64,000 nt of DNA from Akkermansiaceae bacterium (lineage in GTDB: Bacteria > Verrucomicrobiota > Verrucomicrobiia > Verrucomicrobiales > Akkermansiaceae): the NCBI GenBank assembly GCA_030725745.1, contig JANRFH010000019.1:5779-69778 (forward strand), written 5' to 3'. Within the stretch, counting starts at the first letter, position 1. Each line of letters opens with the position of its first letter. The translations under genes and the position numbers were made by a program. Below are positions 24,001-33,001 of this stretch, piece by piece. The notes below the pieces were generated by a model. The model was not told the origin of the DNA and made no database searches. It was given only the letters and a program-made list of their open reading frames with translations.

Positions 24001-26245
24001 GATTTGTGATGAGGCGGCTGAGCACCGGATCCTCGGCGATGAGTTCGTCTAGCTCGCCGGAGCTGCTGATGTTTGCTGTATCAAGGCCGCGATCGATGTC
24101 AGGGACGAACCAGCTCCATTTCGCACCGGCTTTGCGCTCGCGCCAGAATTCGCGGTTGTGGCGCCAGCTGGTGTTGATGACGTAGGTTTCCACGGCGATG
24201 AAATCGATGAAGTTATCGATGTCGATGCGGGACTCGACGGTTGACCATATCGCGGGGTCGGTGAGGTCGTTGTTGTCGAGAAACGAGAGGAGATCGATGA
24301 AGTCATCGGTATTGCCCTCGAAGGCGCCGAGGGTGGTGGTTGATGATGTGTGGTGGGCGTAGCCGAGGTAATCGAGTTTGTCCGGAGTGACGTGATGTTT
24401 TTCCGCGAACCAGGTGTTGTCGCTGCGGGAGCGGAGATTGTGTATGCCCCAGTAGGTGCCATTGATATAGACCACGGTGGGCTGGTAATGGGAGGCGTCG
24501 AGTGCGACTTGGCTGCCGATAATGCCCGGGAGCATGGCATCGCGGAGCATGCAGTTGTCCCAGTCATCGCCACCGTTGCGGAGGGTGATGGACTCGAAAT
24601 GGGCGAGGCCAGTGCCAGGGAAAATATCGTAGGCTACGGGATCGTCGCCGTATTTTCCGCGGGTGTAGAAGTTGAGCGCCTTCTGTGCGTTGACCCAGTT
24701 GTTTTCCCCGCCGATGCGGACTCCTCCGTTGACACTGAAGGCGAGGGTGCCGTCGGGTTTGTAGTATTCGAGAGAAGCAGGGGCGTCCTTGCCTTTGTAA
24801 ACATTCACGATGCCGCTTGAGGTGGGTTCGTGGGTGTTTGTGTAGATGCCGATGCGGTTTCCGAAAAGGGTGTTGTTATCCGCAGCGAGGGAGACGACGG
24901 GAAGGGTGCTTACCGTTTCCGAAATGAAGTAGGAGTGTGTGGCTACGACCCCGGGGACTTTCCCGGTCTCGAAGGCGCGGGCGCGGACGGGTGTGTTTGC
25001 AGTTACGGAAAAGGGAGCGGTGTAGAGTGTGGAGTCTGCACGGGGGACGGTGCCGTCGAGAGTGTAGCGGATTTCCCCGGCAGTGGTGGAGAGGGAAACG
25101 GTTTGCGCGGCGGGGTAGAATCCGCCAGCGGGGGAGATCGTTACTTTGGGGCTTTCGAAACGGAGGTCGGGAATGGTCGCGCCAGTGTTCGCGGTGGCGG
25201 GTGTGGGTTTTACGAGCGATGCCCAGGTGGTGGGATCTGCCGGATTGCGGCCATAGGAAACATCGTCAAGTTGCTCTCCGAAGGTTACGGAATCGAGCAT
25301 GGTCGAGGAGGTGAGAGACCGTGCGGAGAGCCCAAGATCAAGGGAGAGGTCAGAGCTATTGGCGGCGGATTGGTGGACTTCCACTGCGATCACATTTGTT
25401 CCCGCAATGAGATCCGACGCGGAGAGGGTGTGTTGGGTGAAGGTGGTCTCGGCGGATCCACCCACGGTCGAGCTGGCGAGTGTCTGTGAGGTGATGTCGG
25501 TGGTGGGGAGATTTTTCCGGAGAACTTCAATTCCGTTGAGGTAAACGATGGCACCGTCATCGACGATGAGATCCATGGTGAGTGCGATAAATAAAGTCGG
25601 GTCTGTCACATTGAAGGTGTGACGGAAGTAGGTGGTTATGTGTTTGTTTGTGCTGCTAGTTCCGTAGGAAACGGTGGTTGTTTCGCCATCGTTGCCGTAG
25701 CCAAGGCGTGAGGGGCCGGACGCCCAGGCGCTGTCATCGAATGTCCGCGCGCGCCACTGTGTGCTTTGGTCGGAGCCGTCGTCCAAGTATTTCCAGACTG
25801 CTCCTGTGGCTTGGATGATGGGTGAGGTTGTGACCCCTTCGGCTTTGGTTAGTACCACGGATTCGCCGGTTGAGGAGATGTTGAAACTCGAGTGATAGCC
25901 CTCCGTGGTGAAATCATCCCATGGCCAGTAGCCGCGCGGATGGACTTCGCCGGGAGCCGCATCGTAGCCGTCTGCCCAGATGATGAGGTAGCCGCCGGGC
26001 GCGATGCTGGTGCCTGCTGGAATCAGCCATTTGAAGGGTTCGGCAGGATCATCGCTGAGGAAATGGTCATCAAGGCTCGCAGAGGTGGCGCCTGTGTTGT
26101 GCAGCTCGATCCAATCGGGATAGTCCTCGAAATCCACGATATCGGGATGAACTGTGGTGTTTTTCGCCATGATTTCATTGATCTGAACCTGCCCGGCGAG
26201 AGGTGAGATCAGAATCAGTGGCAGGAAGCGGGATAGAATATTCAT
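21014..26245 (-). CDS. Giant secreted CotH / lamin-tail / beta-helix protein (1743 residues)
   Basis: From the ATG at 26245 there is a signal peptide (MNILSRFLPLILISPLAGQ). Domains in order: a lamin-tail domain (QINEIMA…DYPDWIELHNTG), a jelly-roll segment (DGAIVYLNGIEVLRKNLP), a chitobiase-type repeat (IRYTLDGTVPRADSTLYTAP), and a CotH kinase-like domain (about 440-820, with RNGGDDWDNCMLRDAM and FVPDIDRGLD). Next come a GYTFTGWTG bacterial repeat, a right-handed beta-helix rich in Asn and Gly (about 940-1250), two more lamin-tail domains, and a C-terminal module with DPDGDQLSNRLEYALGTNP. CotH domains phosphorylate proteins in spore coats; here a cell-surface or particle-associated role is inferred. 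No PEP-CTERM or Por sorting tail is visible. Confidence 0.88.
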   Translation of the reverse strand: MNILSRFLPLILISPLAGQVQINEIMAKNTTVHPDIVDFEDYPDWIELHNTGATSASLDDHFLSDDPAEPFKWLIPAGTSIAPGGYLIIWADGYDAAPGEVHPRGYWPWDDFTTEGYHSSFNISSTGESVVLTKAEGVTTSPIIQATGAVWKYLDDGSDQSTQWRARTFDDSAWASGPSRLGYGNDGETTTVSYGTSSTNKHITTYFRHTFNVTDPTLFIALTMDLIVDDGAIVYLNGIEVLRKNLPTTDITSQTLASSTVGGSAETTFTQHTLSASDLIAGTNVIAVEVHQSAANSSDLSLDLGLSARSLTSSTMLDSVTFGEQLDDVSYGRNPADPTTWASLVKPTPATANTGATIPDLRFESPKVTISPAGGFYPAAQTVSLSTTAGEIRYTLDGTVPRADSTLYTAPFSVTANTPVRARAFETGKVPGVVATHSYFISETVSTLPVVSLAADNNTLFGNRIGIYTNTHEPTSSGIVNVYKGKDAPASLEYYKPDGTLAFSVNGGVRIGGENNWVNAQKALNFYTRGKYGDDPVAYDIFPGTGLAHFESITLRNGGDDWDNCMLRDAMLPGIIGSQVALDASHYQPTVVYINGTYWGIHNLRSRSDNTWFAEKHHVTPDKLDYLGYAHHTSSTTTLGAFEGNTDDFIDLLSFLDNNDLTDPAIWSTVESRIDIDNFIDFIAVETYVINTSWRHNREFWRERKAGAKWSWFVPDIDRGLDTANISSSGELDELIAEDPVLSRLITNLDFKNRLAQRIMAHRASTFAPARIIGIISEMDTQLTSEITRHISRWSAQGGFSNSTRNAQIQEIKDFATQREATLITELKTQLSLPDPINLTLATDNAAAGIFYLNGVPVTPNVIAVFPNIAFDLTAEALPGYTFTGWTGSTGGATLDLNLATATTLTAHFVASSETLISSPLTANISIPAGATATFTGDLIIPAGFSLSLGAGSQLLVPKGKNIRVQGALNVSGSDISPAVIAGRNGAQWGGISFEESSVTSTLSHLVISQASKGYEPTRYIAAISALNSTLVLDHLTITECGLPIFARGGSTTLLNSTLYTPYTGDCINVKGGYAETRNCVFLGNNVPDTDAIDYDSVTNGIIANNRIYRFQGSNSDGIDVGEQCQNLLIEENLIYYNSDKGISVGQGSTILARKNLIVGCTLGIGIKDENSHADLDQNTFVKNDIGIDIYEKNFGGGGGSATITNTIISKSSTTPLQIDSLSTGTIDYSLSDTTALSGTANILADPQFIDAFLLNFELQSSSPAINTGDPAHALDPDNTRADIGALYTYSPLDYPYSLNNSVVIQEVLANSGSTQPDWIELYNRSSAAVDISGWFLSDSASDLQKYRIPENTILQPGQHLAFYEDLHFGTTSTDPGRIVPFAFSDDGETAYLSSAVNDELTDYSYSESFGASLSGVSLGIYYKPSSDSYNFIPLSSPTPGTTNSSPLVGPIVISEIMFFPSGSSSAEYMELLNISSQPVTLYDSTRLAAWRITDGIEFEFPSGSPVTIAAGERIILTQSLAAFNADFTVPSGTQIFEWTSGKISNEGESLQLSRPAVLDSLNVLQYARVDRVNYEISAPWPANTSGTGLALARIVESDYGNDFANWFSAQATPGSTTNGTDFATWIASSTLSPGDQGESADPDGDQLSNRLEYALGTNPAVANTSPPYSVNFSGDYSVIDWQIPLDRPTGNLILEHSPDLSAGSWTIMPGSPLYNTSNSQFRRVYLPKGSKGFFRIGSVPQN

Positions 26246-26387
26246 AGAGGAGCTCCAGATGAATTCTGGGAATTCTAAAAATTTAGATTCGCCTAAGGTA
26301 TTGATTTTCAATGCCAACGCTATGAAATTTTCCGAGATTGCCACTCCCTCTAACGAGCAATCCGCTTGGGCTATTTGTAGCTTGAAT

Positions 26388-27314
26388 TCAGCTTCTTTCC
26401 GGAAACTTCGCTTTCCATACGCCGAGTGCTTCTCGAATCTCGGAGGCTTCGCGGGTGGGGCTTAGTTCCCAGATGAGGGGACAGTTTTTGGGAAAAAACG
26501 GGAGGATGGAATCGTAATCGAGGGTGCCGGTGAAGGGGGTGCGGTGGTCGCGGGCTGGCCATTGCACATCGTGGACGTGGCCGCCGATGAGGTGCGGGGA
26601 GATGGTTTCGAGCCATTCCATGTGGTCGAGGACTCCGAGGTTGTGCTTGAGTTGGACGTGGCCGAAATCGTGCCAATAGCCGATCCAGGGGTTGTCTTTG
26701 AAATGTTCCTGGAGTTTCACCATCTCGCGCTCGTTGGGCATGTCCTCGAAGCGTGAGCGGGATTCGACGGCGAGTTTGACGCCGTATTCCTCGGCCTTGG
26801 GGGCGAGTTCTTCGAGGGCTTCGATGGCGCGCTGGTAGTAGAGGGGGGCGAGTTTTTCACGCTTCTTGATGAAGGCGATTTTCTTCTTCACGAAGGCAGG
26901 ATCACGCTGCTCTCCAGTGGCTACGAGTTTGGTGAGAGGTTTGGTAAACTTGGCGGTGTTCATGGGTGCGGAGCCCATGTGGAGGACGAGGTATTGCGCC
27001 TTGAACTCGGCGGCAAGCTCCAAGGTTTTGAGCGTCATCTCCATGGCGCGTGTGCGATCGAAGGGGCGGTGCGAGGTGTATTCGTAGGCGTCCGGCGCAT
27101 CGATCATGACCTCCACGGGGGAGGGGAAATAATTATGCACGCCGGAGCAGGTGAACATGCCGGCGGCGTAGGCTTTGCGGATGCCGGGGAGCTTGGCGAT
27201 GGTCATGCCATGCGAGAGTTCGATGTTCTGGAAACCCAGCTCCACGATCTCGGTGATCATTTCCTCGCCGCAGGTGTGGCGGCTGTTATTCCAGCAGGAC
27301 GAGAAAGCAAGCAT
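26388..27314 (-). CDS. Sugar phosphate isomerase/epimerase (xylose isomerase-like TIM barrel)
   Basis: A 308-residue TIM-barrel of the AP-endonuclease-2/xylose-isomerase group. Visible are the start FSSCWNNSRHTCGEEMITEIVELGFQNIELSHG, the metal-site strands VLHMGSAP, LAVESRSRFE, IGYWHDFGHVQ and GGHVHDV, and the closing FFPKNCPLIWELSPTREASEI. These enzymes isomerise or epimerise sugars or sugar acids with a divalent metal; the substrate is not known. A TTTAAAC-family repeat ends 6 bases upstream of its ATG. Confidence 0.85.
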   Translation of the reverse strand: MLAFSSCWNNSRHTCGEEMITEIVELGFQNIELSHGMTIAKLPGIRKAYAAGMFTCSGVHNYFPSPVEVMIDAPDAYEYTSHRPFDRTRAMEMTLKTLELAAEFKAQYLVLHMGSAPMNTAKFTKPLTKLVATGEQRDPAFVKKKIAFIKKREKLAPLYYQRAIEALEELAPKAEEYGVKLAVESRSRFEDMPNEREMVKLQEHFKDNPWIGYWHDFGHVQLKHNLGVLDHMEWLETISPHLIGGHVHDVQWPARDHRTPFTGTLDYDSILPFFPKNCPLIWELSPTREASEIREALGVWKAKFPERS

Positions 27315-27320
27315 GTCCCA

Positions 27321-27354
27321 AACCTTAAGTTTTAAACTTTAAACTTCAATGAAG
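27321..27354. repeat. TTTAAA/CTTCAATGAAG-type repeat upstream of the epimerase gene
   Basis: On the minus strand it reads CTTCATTGAAGTTTAAAG, then TTTAAAACTTAAGGTT, six bases before the ATG at 27314. It shares CTTCATTGAAG-TTTAAAGTTTAAAA with the copy before hisF (61607-61640). The CTTCATTGAAG end is itself nearly palindromic. Confidence 0.65.
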
Positions 27355-27375
27355 ACTGGGGCTGGAGTGTCTTTT

Positions 27376-29094
27376 TTAATGAGTGGCCTCTCCCGCATCG
27401 TTGGGGAGGCGGATGCGCTCGACCATATCCTGGACTTCCTGTGGTGGTGCGGGAGTGAGGTAGGAGACGATGAAGGCTACTGAGAAATTGATGAGCATTC
27501 CGACGAAGCCGATGCCTTCCGGGGAGATGCCGAGGAGATGTTGATCTGGCGTTCCTTTGCCAATGAAGGGAATGTTGAACTGGAAATAGACGATGTAGAG
27601 TAATGTAAAGGTGATCCCACAGATCATGCCTGCAATACCTCCCTGTTTATTGATGCGTTTTGAGAAAATACCCATAAGTAGGGTGGGAAAGAAGGAGGAG
27701 GCGGCGAGGCCGAAGGCGAAAGCGACAGTTTTGGCGACAAAGGCAGAAGGCGGATTTATGCCGAACCATGAGGCGACGACGAGGGCACCGAAGGAGGCGA
27801 TGCGAGCCCATTTGATTTCCTCTTTGTCGGTGAGATCGGGATTGATGATTTTTTTCATCAAGTCGTGTGAGATTGCCGTGGAGAGCACGAGTAAGAGCCC
27901 GGCGGCGGTGGAGAGTGCAGCGGCGATGCATCCGGCCATGAGGAGGGCGATGACCCACTTCGGCGTGCCGCCCATGTAGGGGTTGGCCATGACCATCATG
28001 TCTGCTCCATAGGTGAGCTCGTTCTCATTACCTTCCGCGATTTTGTCGGGTCCCCAGTGTTGGATTTTATCGTCCCCGTTTTTGTCCTCCCATGCCATTT
28101 GTCCGGTTTTTTCGAAATCCTTCATCCACGCAGGAGCTTCGGCATACGGTGTGTTGTGGAGGCTTTCGATGAGATTCACTCGTGCGAATGAGCCGACGGT
28201 GGGCGCGGTGAGGTAGATGAGGGCGATGAAACTGAGCGTCCAGTAGGCGGATTTTCGGACAGCTTTGACGTCTTTTACGGTGAAGAAGCGGACGATGACA
28301 TGGGGTAGACCTGCGGTGCCACACATGAGGGCGGCGGTGATGCAGAACATGTCGATGGTGCTTAGGGAGCCGTCTGTGTATTTGGCGAAGCCTAGCTGGG
28401 CGTTGATGTTGTTAATTTTTTCGAGGAAGGGGACGCTCTCGCCACCGGCGGTGTAGTTGCCGATGAAGCCCAGCTGCGGAATGACGTTTCCCGTGAGGGT
28501 GAGTGCGATGAATATGGCTGGCAGGGTGTAGGCGAAGGCCATCACGATATATTGTGCGACCTGAGTGTAGGTGATGCCTTTCATGCCACCGAGGCCGGCG
28601 TAGAAGAAGACGATGGCTGAGCCAATGAGGACGCCTTCGGTGAGTGAGATGCCGAATAGCTGAGAGAAGACGATTCCGACTCCATTCATTTGGCCCATGA
28701 TGTAGGTCATGCAGATGAAAATGGCACAGACGACGGCGACGAGGCGGGCGGTTTGCGAATAGTAGCGATCACCGACAAAATCTGGCACGGTTGCTTTTCC
28801 GAATTTCCGTAGAAACGGCACCATGAGGACGGTGAGGAGGACAAAGCCGCCCGTCCAACCCATTAGGAAGCGGGAGCCATCGTAGCCGGAAACGGCGAGT
28901 GAGCCAGCCATGGAAATGAAGGTCGCGGCAGACATCCAGTCGGCGGCGGTGGCCATGCCGTTGGTGATGGGGGAGACTCCTCCACCGGCGGTGTAGTATT
29001 CCTTGGTGGAGCCAGCGCGGGATCTGATGGCGATGATGATATAGGCGGCGAAGGAGAGGCCGATAAAGAGGAAGTTCCAGGCGTTTTGGGACAT
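27376..29094 (-). CDS. Sodium:solute symporter, large subunit (VC_2705/ActP type)
   Basis: The 572-residue polytopic membrane protein belongs to the SSS family in the acetate-permease-like branch. Seen: the opening [33 protein letters not shown], the sodium-site region [44 protein letters not shown], and [25 protein letters not shown]. A large extracytoplasmic loop lies around residues 305-360. The substrate is probably a small carboxylate such as acetate, by family only. It is paired with the DUF4212 small subunit encoded 46 bases upstream. Confidence 0.92.
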   Translation of the reverse strand: MSQNAWNFLFIGLSFAAYIIIAIRSRAGSTKEYYTAGGGVSPITNGMATAADWMSAATFISMAGSLAVSGYDGSRFLMGWTGGFVLLTVLMVPFLRKFGKATVPDFVGDRYYSQTARLVAVVCAIFICMTYIMGQMNGVGIVFSQLFGISLTEGVLIGSAIVFFYAGLGGMKGITYTQVAQYIVMAFAYTLPAIFIALTLTGNVIPQLGFIGNYTAGGESVPFLEKINNINAQLGFAKYTDGSLSTIDMFCITAALMCGTAGLPHVIVRFFTVKDVKAVRKSAYWTLSFIALIYLTAPTVGSFARVNLIESLHNTPYAEAPAWMKDFEKTGQMAWEDKNGDDKIQHWGPDKIAEGNENELTYGADMMVMANPYMGGTPKWVIALLMAGCIAAALSTAAGLLLVLSTAISHDLMKKIINPDLTDKEEIKWARIASFGALVVASWFGINPPSAFVAKTVAFAFGLAASSFFPTLLMGIFSKRINKQGGIAGMICGITFTLLYIVYFQFNIPFIGKGTPDQHLLGISPEGIGFVGMLINFSVAFIVSYLTPAPPQEVQDMVERIRLPNDAGEATH

Positions 29095-29140
29095 GTTTTT
29101 TTACTTCTGAGAAGGTGGAAAGGTTCGGGAACTTGGCGGA

Positions 29141-29407
29141 TTAGTTTTCGACCTCTTTGTCGAGTTTTCCCATGATTCTCGCGTAGGCGATGAGGAGGAG
29201 AACAAAGACGATGATAGAGCCTTGTTGAGCCATCCAGAAGCCGAAGGGAGCACTGCCAATTTTCGGGAAATTCTCATCCAGCCATGTGCGGAAGAGGATG
29301 CCGCAGCCAAAAGAAGCTAGAAACCAGATTGAGAGGAGAATGAGAACCCACCTAATGTTGTGCGACCAATAATCTCGTTTCTCTTGTTCGGTGGGTAACT
29401 TGCTCAT
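29141..29407 (-). CDS. DUF4212 small subunit of the sodium/substrate symporter
   Basis: An 88-residue protein with two transmembrane helices (about 20-42 and 54-76). The start EKRDYWSHNIRWVLILLSIWFLASFGCGILF and the middle PFGFWMAQQGSIIVFVLLLIAYARIM are characteristic of the DUF4212 family, which always precedes VC_2705-type symporters. It is needed, by family knowledge, for the large subunit at 27376-29094. Confidence 0.93.
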   Translation of the reverse strand: MSKLPTEQEKRDYWSHNIRWVLILLSIWFLASFGCGILFRTWLDENFPKIGSAPFGFWMAQQGSIIVFVLLLIAYARIMGKLDKEVEN

Positions 29408-29491
29408 CAGATAGTTTCTTGGGTTTCCAAATGGTTTAAGCGTCCACTCTTGCCGAGGGAAGATTTTTTCTCTGGCGGTATTAAGTCGCGA

Positions 29492-30238
29492 TTAGGATTC
29501 TACGGTCGGCTCGCTTCCTGAGTGACCGGGTAGAGGGGGTATCCCCAAGGGTCTGGTTACCTCTGGATTAACCTCGATTGCTTCTCCACCCCGCTCAATA
29601 AACAGATCGTAGTGCTGAAATAAGAGGTTCATCAGAGCGACTTGGAACCACGCGAATACCACAAAAGCTCCGACAAAGAGAGCGAGATAGCCGAGCAGAA
29701 TAAACGGTAAAGATATCAGCAGTAGAAGTAGATAGTATCCAAGCAGGCTCATACCCACTTTTCGGATGAAGCTGATGACGAAGCTCTTCGAGAAACCTGC
29801 TTTGAAATCCATCATCAGCCCAGACCGCAACATGATGGGATACATCAGCAAAGTGAACAGAAAGATCGAAGCAGTGTAGAGAATCATCCCGCCAATCATG
29901 AGGCCAATAGCAATCGCCTGATGGTCTTCAAAAAGTATCGGCCCCAGGAAAACTGGAATCATGAACAGCATTGCAATCGGAACGAATACGAAAGAAGCAA
30001 CGAACGTGCAAACGATAGGCCAAAGTCCTATTTTCAGATATTCACCGAAAAAATTGAAGTCGAAATCCTCGATGGGCTTGCCTTCTCTCTCTCTTGCAAA
30101 ACGTCGAAACAGATAGCCGAACGCAACCATCGGCCCCACCAAGGGGATCAGCATGGAGAGCGAGATCCCTAGGATCGTTATCCACTTCTTTTCCGTGCGA
30201 AATACTTCTCGGCAGGCCGATCCTATGCCAATCTTCAT
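29492..30238 (-). CDS. DUF4013 membrane protein
   Basis: A 248-residue protein with about six hydrophobic helices. The N-terminus IGSACREVFRTEKKWITILGISLSMLIPLVGPMVAFGYLFRRFARE and the FNFFGEYLKIGLWPIV segment fit DUF4013, a family of unknown function. The C-terminal 35 residues are hydrophilic. The spacer to the symporter genes contains no obvious terminator. Confidence 0.75.
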   Translation of the reverse strand: MKIGIGSACREVFRTEKKWITILGISLSMLIPLVGPMVAFGYLFRRFAREREGKPIEDFDFNFFGEYLKIGLWPIVCTFVASFVFVPIAMLFMIPVFLGPILFEDHQAIAIGLMIGGMILYTASIFLFTLLMYPIMLRSGLMMDFKAGFSKSFVISFIRKVGMSLLGYYLLLLLISLPFILLGYLALFVGAFVVFAWFQVALMNLLFQHYDLFIERGGEAIEVNPEVTRPLGIPPLPGHSGSEPTVES

Positions 30239-30421
30239 ACTGGGAAGACTATAGGGATTGGCCGTTGCCTGCTAGTCATTTACGTGGTGCGCGCCTTCCA
30301 CAGGCTGCCGACTGATTTGAAACATAATTTCCTCGTTCAAGCTTCGTTTGGCGTCTGTTCGGTGGGTAGTTTGCCCGTCGGCTGGCTTGCACCAGCCTAA
30401 TTTGGCAGTCATGTTTTTGAA

Positions 30422-30838
30422 ATGAACATGGAAAATCGTAATGCAAAGCCCCCCTCTGCCATCGTCTTTTGGGTCATCTGGTTTGCGATATTAAACGGAT
30501 TGTTCATTATCCTATTTTTCGCAGCGGGTGGTATTCCTGAAGGAAAGAACCAGGGAGAAGCCCCCTTGGCGTTCGTTGCGGTGGCCGGACTACTCATCCT
30601 GATCGCCATGTCCATCCGCTTCTTTGTCATTCCGAAGTTGGATTCGTATGAGAAACTCCTTCCGGCGATGATCGTAGGGCTGGCGCTTGCCGAGTCGGTC
30701 GGAATCATCGGGATGTTCGTGATCGGGAAGGAATTTCCAGAAACCCAGCTCGCCTTGTTCGTCGTGTCGGTTTCCGCTGTGGTGACTTTTGCTCCGTTTT
30801 ACGTAAGTGGATTGGCCGAAAGGAAGAAGATGCGCTGA
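30422..30838 (+). CDS. Four-helix membrane protein, function unknown
   Basis: A 138-residue protein with four transmembrane segments (about 13-35, 48-66, 79-98, 104-128) and short loops. The start MNMENRNAKPPSAIVFWVIW has two nearby ATGs. It lies 50 bases upstream of proS on the same strand. No family is recognised; PFYVSGLAERKK ends the chain. The spacer before it contains GGCTGG-CTTGCA-CCAGCC (around 30380), a possible terminator stem without a T-run. Confidence 0.7.
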   Translation: MNMENRNAKPPSAIVFWVIWFAILNGLFIILFFAAGGIPEGKNQGEAPLAFVAVAGLLILIAMSIRFFVIPKLDSYEKLLPAMIVGLALAESVGIIGMFVIGKEFPETQLALFVVSVSAVVTFAPFYVSGLAERKKMR

Positions 30839-30888
30839 CATCCCGGCTTGCAAACGGGAGGCCGGTGGCACCACCCTTGCTGCACACC

Positions 30889-32424
30889 ATGTCCGCCGCA
30901 AAGACCGCCATCACCCCGACACGCCACGAGGATTTCCCCGAATGGTATCAGCAAGTCATCAAGGCCGCAGACCTTGCGGAAAATTCCGAGACGCGCGGCT
31001 GCATGGTGATCAAGCCGTGGGGCTACGGCATCTGGGAGCTGATCCAGAAGCAGCTCGACGTCCGTTTCAAGGAGACCGGGCATCAAAACGCCTATTTCCC
31101 CCTACTGATTCCGCTCTCCTATCTGGAGAAAGAGGCGGAGCATGCTGAGGGCTTCGCGACCGAGTGCGCGGTGGTCACGCACCATCGCCTAGAGGCTGTG
31201 AAAGATCCAGTGACGGGGAAAACGAAGATGATACCTTCCGGTGAGCTGGCTGAGCCGTATGTGATTCGCCCGACTTCCGAGACGATCATCGGCGCTGCCT
31301 TCGCGCGCTGGGTGCAGAGCTACCGCGATCTCCCGTTGCTCATTAACCAATGGGCAAACGTGATGCGCTGGGAGATGAGGCCGCGCCTGTTCCTGAGAAC
31401 GGCGGAATTTCTTTGGCAGGAAGGCCACACCGCACACGAGAACAAAGAGGAAGCAATCGTTGAGACGGAAATGATCCACCGCCTGTATGAGGCTTTTGCC
31501 CGCGATCACCTCGCGATCCCTGTCGTCCCCGGTGAGAAAACCGAGAACGAGCGTTTCCCCGGTGCTGACATGACACTCACGATCGAAGCGATGGTGCAGG
31601 ACAAAAAAGCCATTCAGGCAGGCACTTCACATTACCTCGGCCAGAATTTCTCAAAGGCGCAGAACATTTCTTTCACAAGTCGCGAGGGCGAGAAGGAATT
31701 TGCCCACACGACTTCATGGGGCGTTTCTACACGCCTGATCGGCACGCTCATCATGGCTCACTCTGATGACGATGGGCTAGTGCTTCCTCCACGTGTTGCT
31801 ACTCAGCAGGTCGTCATCATTCCCGTCACGCCGAAGGATGACTCGAAGGAGGCTGTGCTCGCTGCGTGCGATGCATTGGCCGAGAAGCTCAGGAAAAAGA
31901 CCAGCTATCATGGCGATGCGATCCGCGTCCATGTGGACAAGCGCGACGTGAGCGGCAAAAAGTGGGAATGGGTGAAAAAAGGTGCGCCGATCCGCGTTGA
32001 GATCGGCCCGCGCGATATCGAGTCTCGCAAGGTCTGCGTGCAGCGCCGTGACCGCGGGGCAAACGAGAAGGACTTCATGGACAAGGAGGAGTTTCTCCAG
32101 ACCGTGCCGAATCTGCTGCAGGACATCCATGACACCCTGCTGGCCAGAGCGCAGGAATTCCGCGATGCGAATATCACCGCCTGCACTTCACTGGAGGAGT
32201 TTCACTCCCATTGGGCTAACGACAATCCCGGCTGGCTGGCGACTCCATGGGCAGGCAGCCCGGAGGAGGAAGACGAGCTTTCCAAAAAACATAAGATCAC
32301 GATCCGCTGTATGCCGATCAAAGACGCGGGCCTTCCTAAAGACCTCTTGTCCGCTGCTACTGGAGCTTGTTTCCTGACCGGAAAACAAAGTAGCCCCGTC
32401 GCCATATGGGGACGGAGCTACTAA
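30889..32424 (+). CDS. proS: Prolyl-tRNA synthetase, archaeal/eukaryotic type
   Basis: The 511-residue class II enzyme charges tRNA(Pro) with proline. The motif 1-3 segments are visible: GCMVIKPWGYGIWELIQKQLD, RPTSETIIGAAFARWVQSYRDLPLLINQWANVMRWEMRPRLFLRTAEFLWQEGHTAH, and TTSWGVSTRLIGTLIMAHSDDDGLVLPP. No large editing insertion is present, and the chain ends in the Tyr typical of the archaeal-type subgroup (AIWGRSY). The ATG at 30889 fits the conserved beginning better than the GTG at 30865. This type is common in Verrucomicrobiota. Confidence 0.95.
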   Translation: MSAAKTAITPTRHEDFPEWYQQVIKAADLAENSETRGCMVIKPWGYGIWELIQKQLDVRFKETGHQNAYFPLLIPLSYLEKEAEHAEGFATECAVVTHHRLEAVKDPVTGKTKMIPSGELAEPYVIRPTSETIIGAAFARWVQSYRDLPLLINQWANVMRWEMRPRLFLRTAEFLWQEGHTAHENKEEAIVETEMIHRLYEAFARDHLAIPVVPGEKTENERFPGADMTLTIEAMVQDKKAIQAGTSHYLGQNFSKAQNISFTSREGEKEFAHTTSWGVSTRLIGTLIMAHSDDDGLVLPPRVATQQVVIIPVTPKDDSKEAVLAACDALAEKLRKKTSYHGDAIRVHVDKRDVSGKKWEWVKKGAPIRVEIGPRDIESRKVCVQRRDRGANEKDFMDKEEFLQTVPNLLQDIHDTLLARAQEFRDANITACTSLEEFHSHWANDNPGWLATPWAGSPEEEDELSKKHKITIRCMPIKDAGLPKDLLSAATGACFLTGKQSSPVAIWGRSY

Positions 32425-32462
32425 ACAAAACACCTCTGACAGGAGGATGGGAAATCTGGTTT

Positions 32463-32912
32463 TTACCAATCCGCGTAGGTCTGCGGGATGTGGTTTTGCG
32501 TATCGGAAAGCGAACAGGTCATGTAGAGATTGCCGACGAGAGGGAAGGTGTCCGGGAAGGGCGTGCTGTATGTGCCGTTAGAAGGGCATAGCTCGTCTCC
32601 GGTGGCATTATCGTACTGACCCTGCTTGATGTAGCCTTTTTCTAATAGGTGCTGGGCGATGAACTGAGTGCCGCCGGAAGCGTAAGGGAGAGTGCCAGGA
32701 TTGAATCCGTAGAGGTTCTGATAGGAACGGGTAGCCATTTGCATTGCCCTGATCTTAAGGATGCAGCCGGCACGATCTGTTCCTTGTTTCCATCCGCGTG
32801 CACCTATGAAAAGGACGACGATGAGCGAGAGCAGGACTAATATTACGACGGTGAGCTCGATCAGTGTTAGACCGCATTTGCTCATCGCCCTTGGGGAGGG
32901 CTGTATTTTCAT
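32463..32912 (-). CDS. Type II secretion/type IV pilin-like pseudopilin
   Basis: A prepilin-type leader is present (…MSKCG before LTLIELTVVILVLLSLIVVLF, with Glu at +5 of the cleavage site), giving a mature protein of about 135 residues. The body has few conserved features beyond GCILKIRAMQMATRSYQNLYG and three further cysteines. The start may be ATG 32912 or ATG 32885 (shorter leader). The mRNA start lies in a C-rich tract, and no other pilus or secretion gene is nearby, so its partner machine is elsewhere. Confidence 0.8.
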   Translation of the reverse strand: MKIQPSPRAMSKCGLTLIELTVVILVLLSLIVVLFIGARGWKQGTDRAGCILKIRAMQMATRSYQNLYGFNPGTLPYASGGTQFIAQHLLEKGYIKQGQYDNATGDELCPSNGTYSTPFPDTFPLVGNLYMTCSLSDTQNHIPQTYADW

Positions 32913-32983
32913 GGGGGGTGGGGGTGGGGGGAGTTCCGTTACCAGAACGAAATCAAGATAACAAAATAACTGATTCTTGCCAT

Positions 32984-33001
32984 TACGTGATCACGTATAA
33001 T
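32984..33001 (+). promoter_or_regulatory. Perfect 14-base palindrome overlapping a consensus -10 box
   Basis: TACGTGATCACGTA (32984-32997) is fully self-complementary, and TATAAT follows immediately at 32996-33001, overlapping its right half. This arrangement suits a repressor operator at a promoter for the hydrolase gene at 33142. No good -35 box is spaced 16-18 bases upstream, so the promoter is tentative. A 42-codon GTG frame at 33003-33131 follows but is too close to the -10 to be convincing. Confidence 0.45.
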
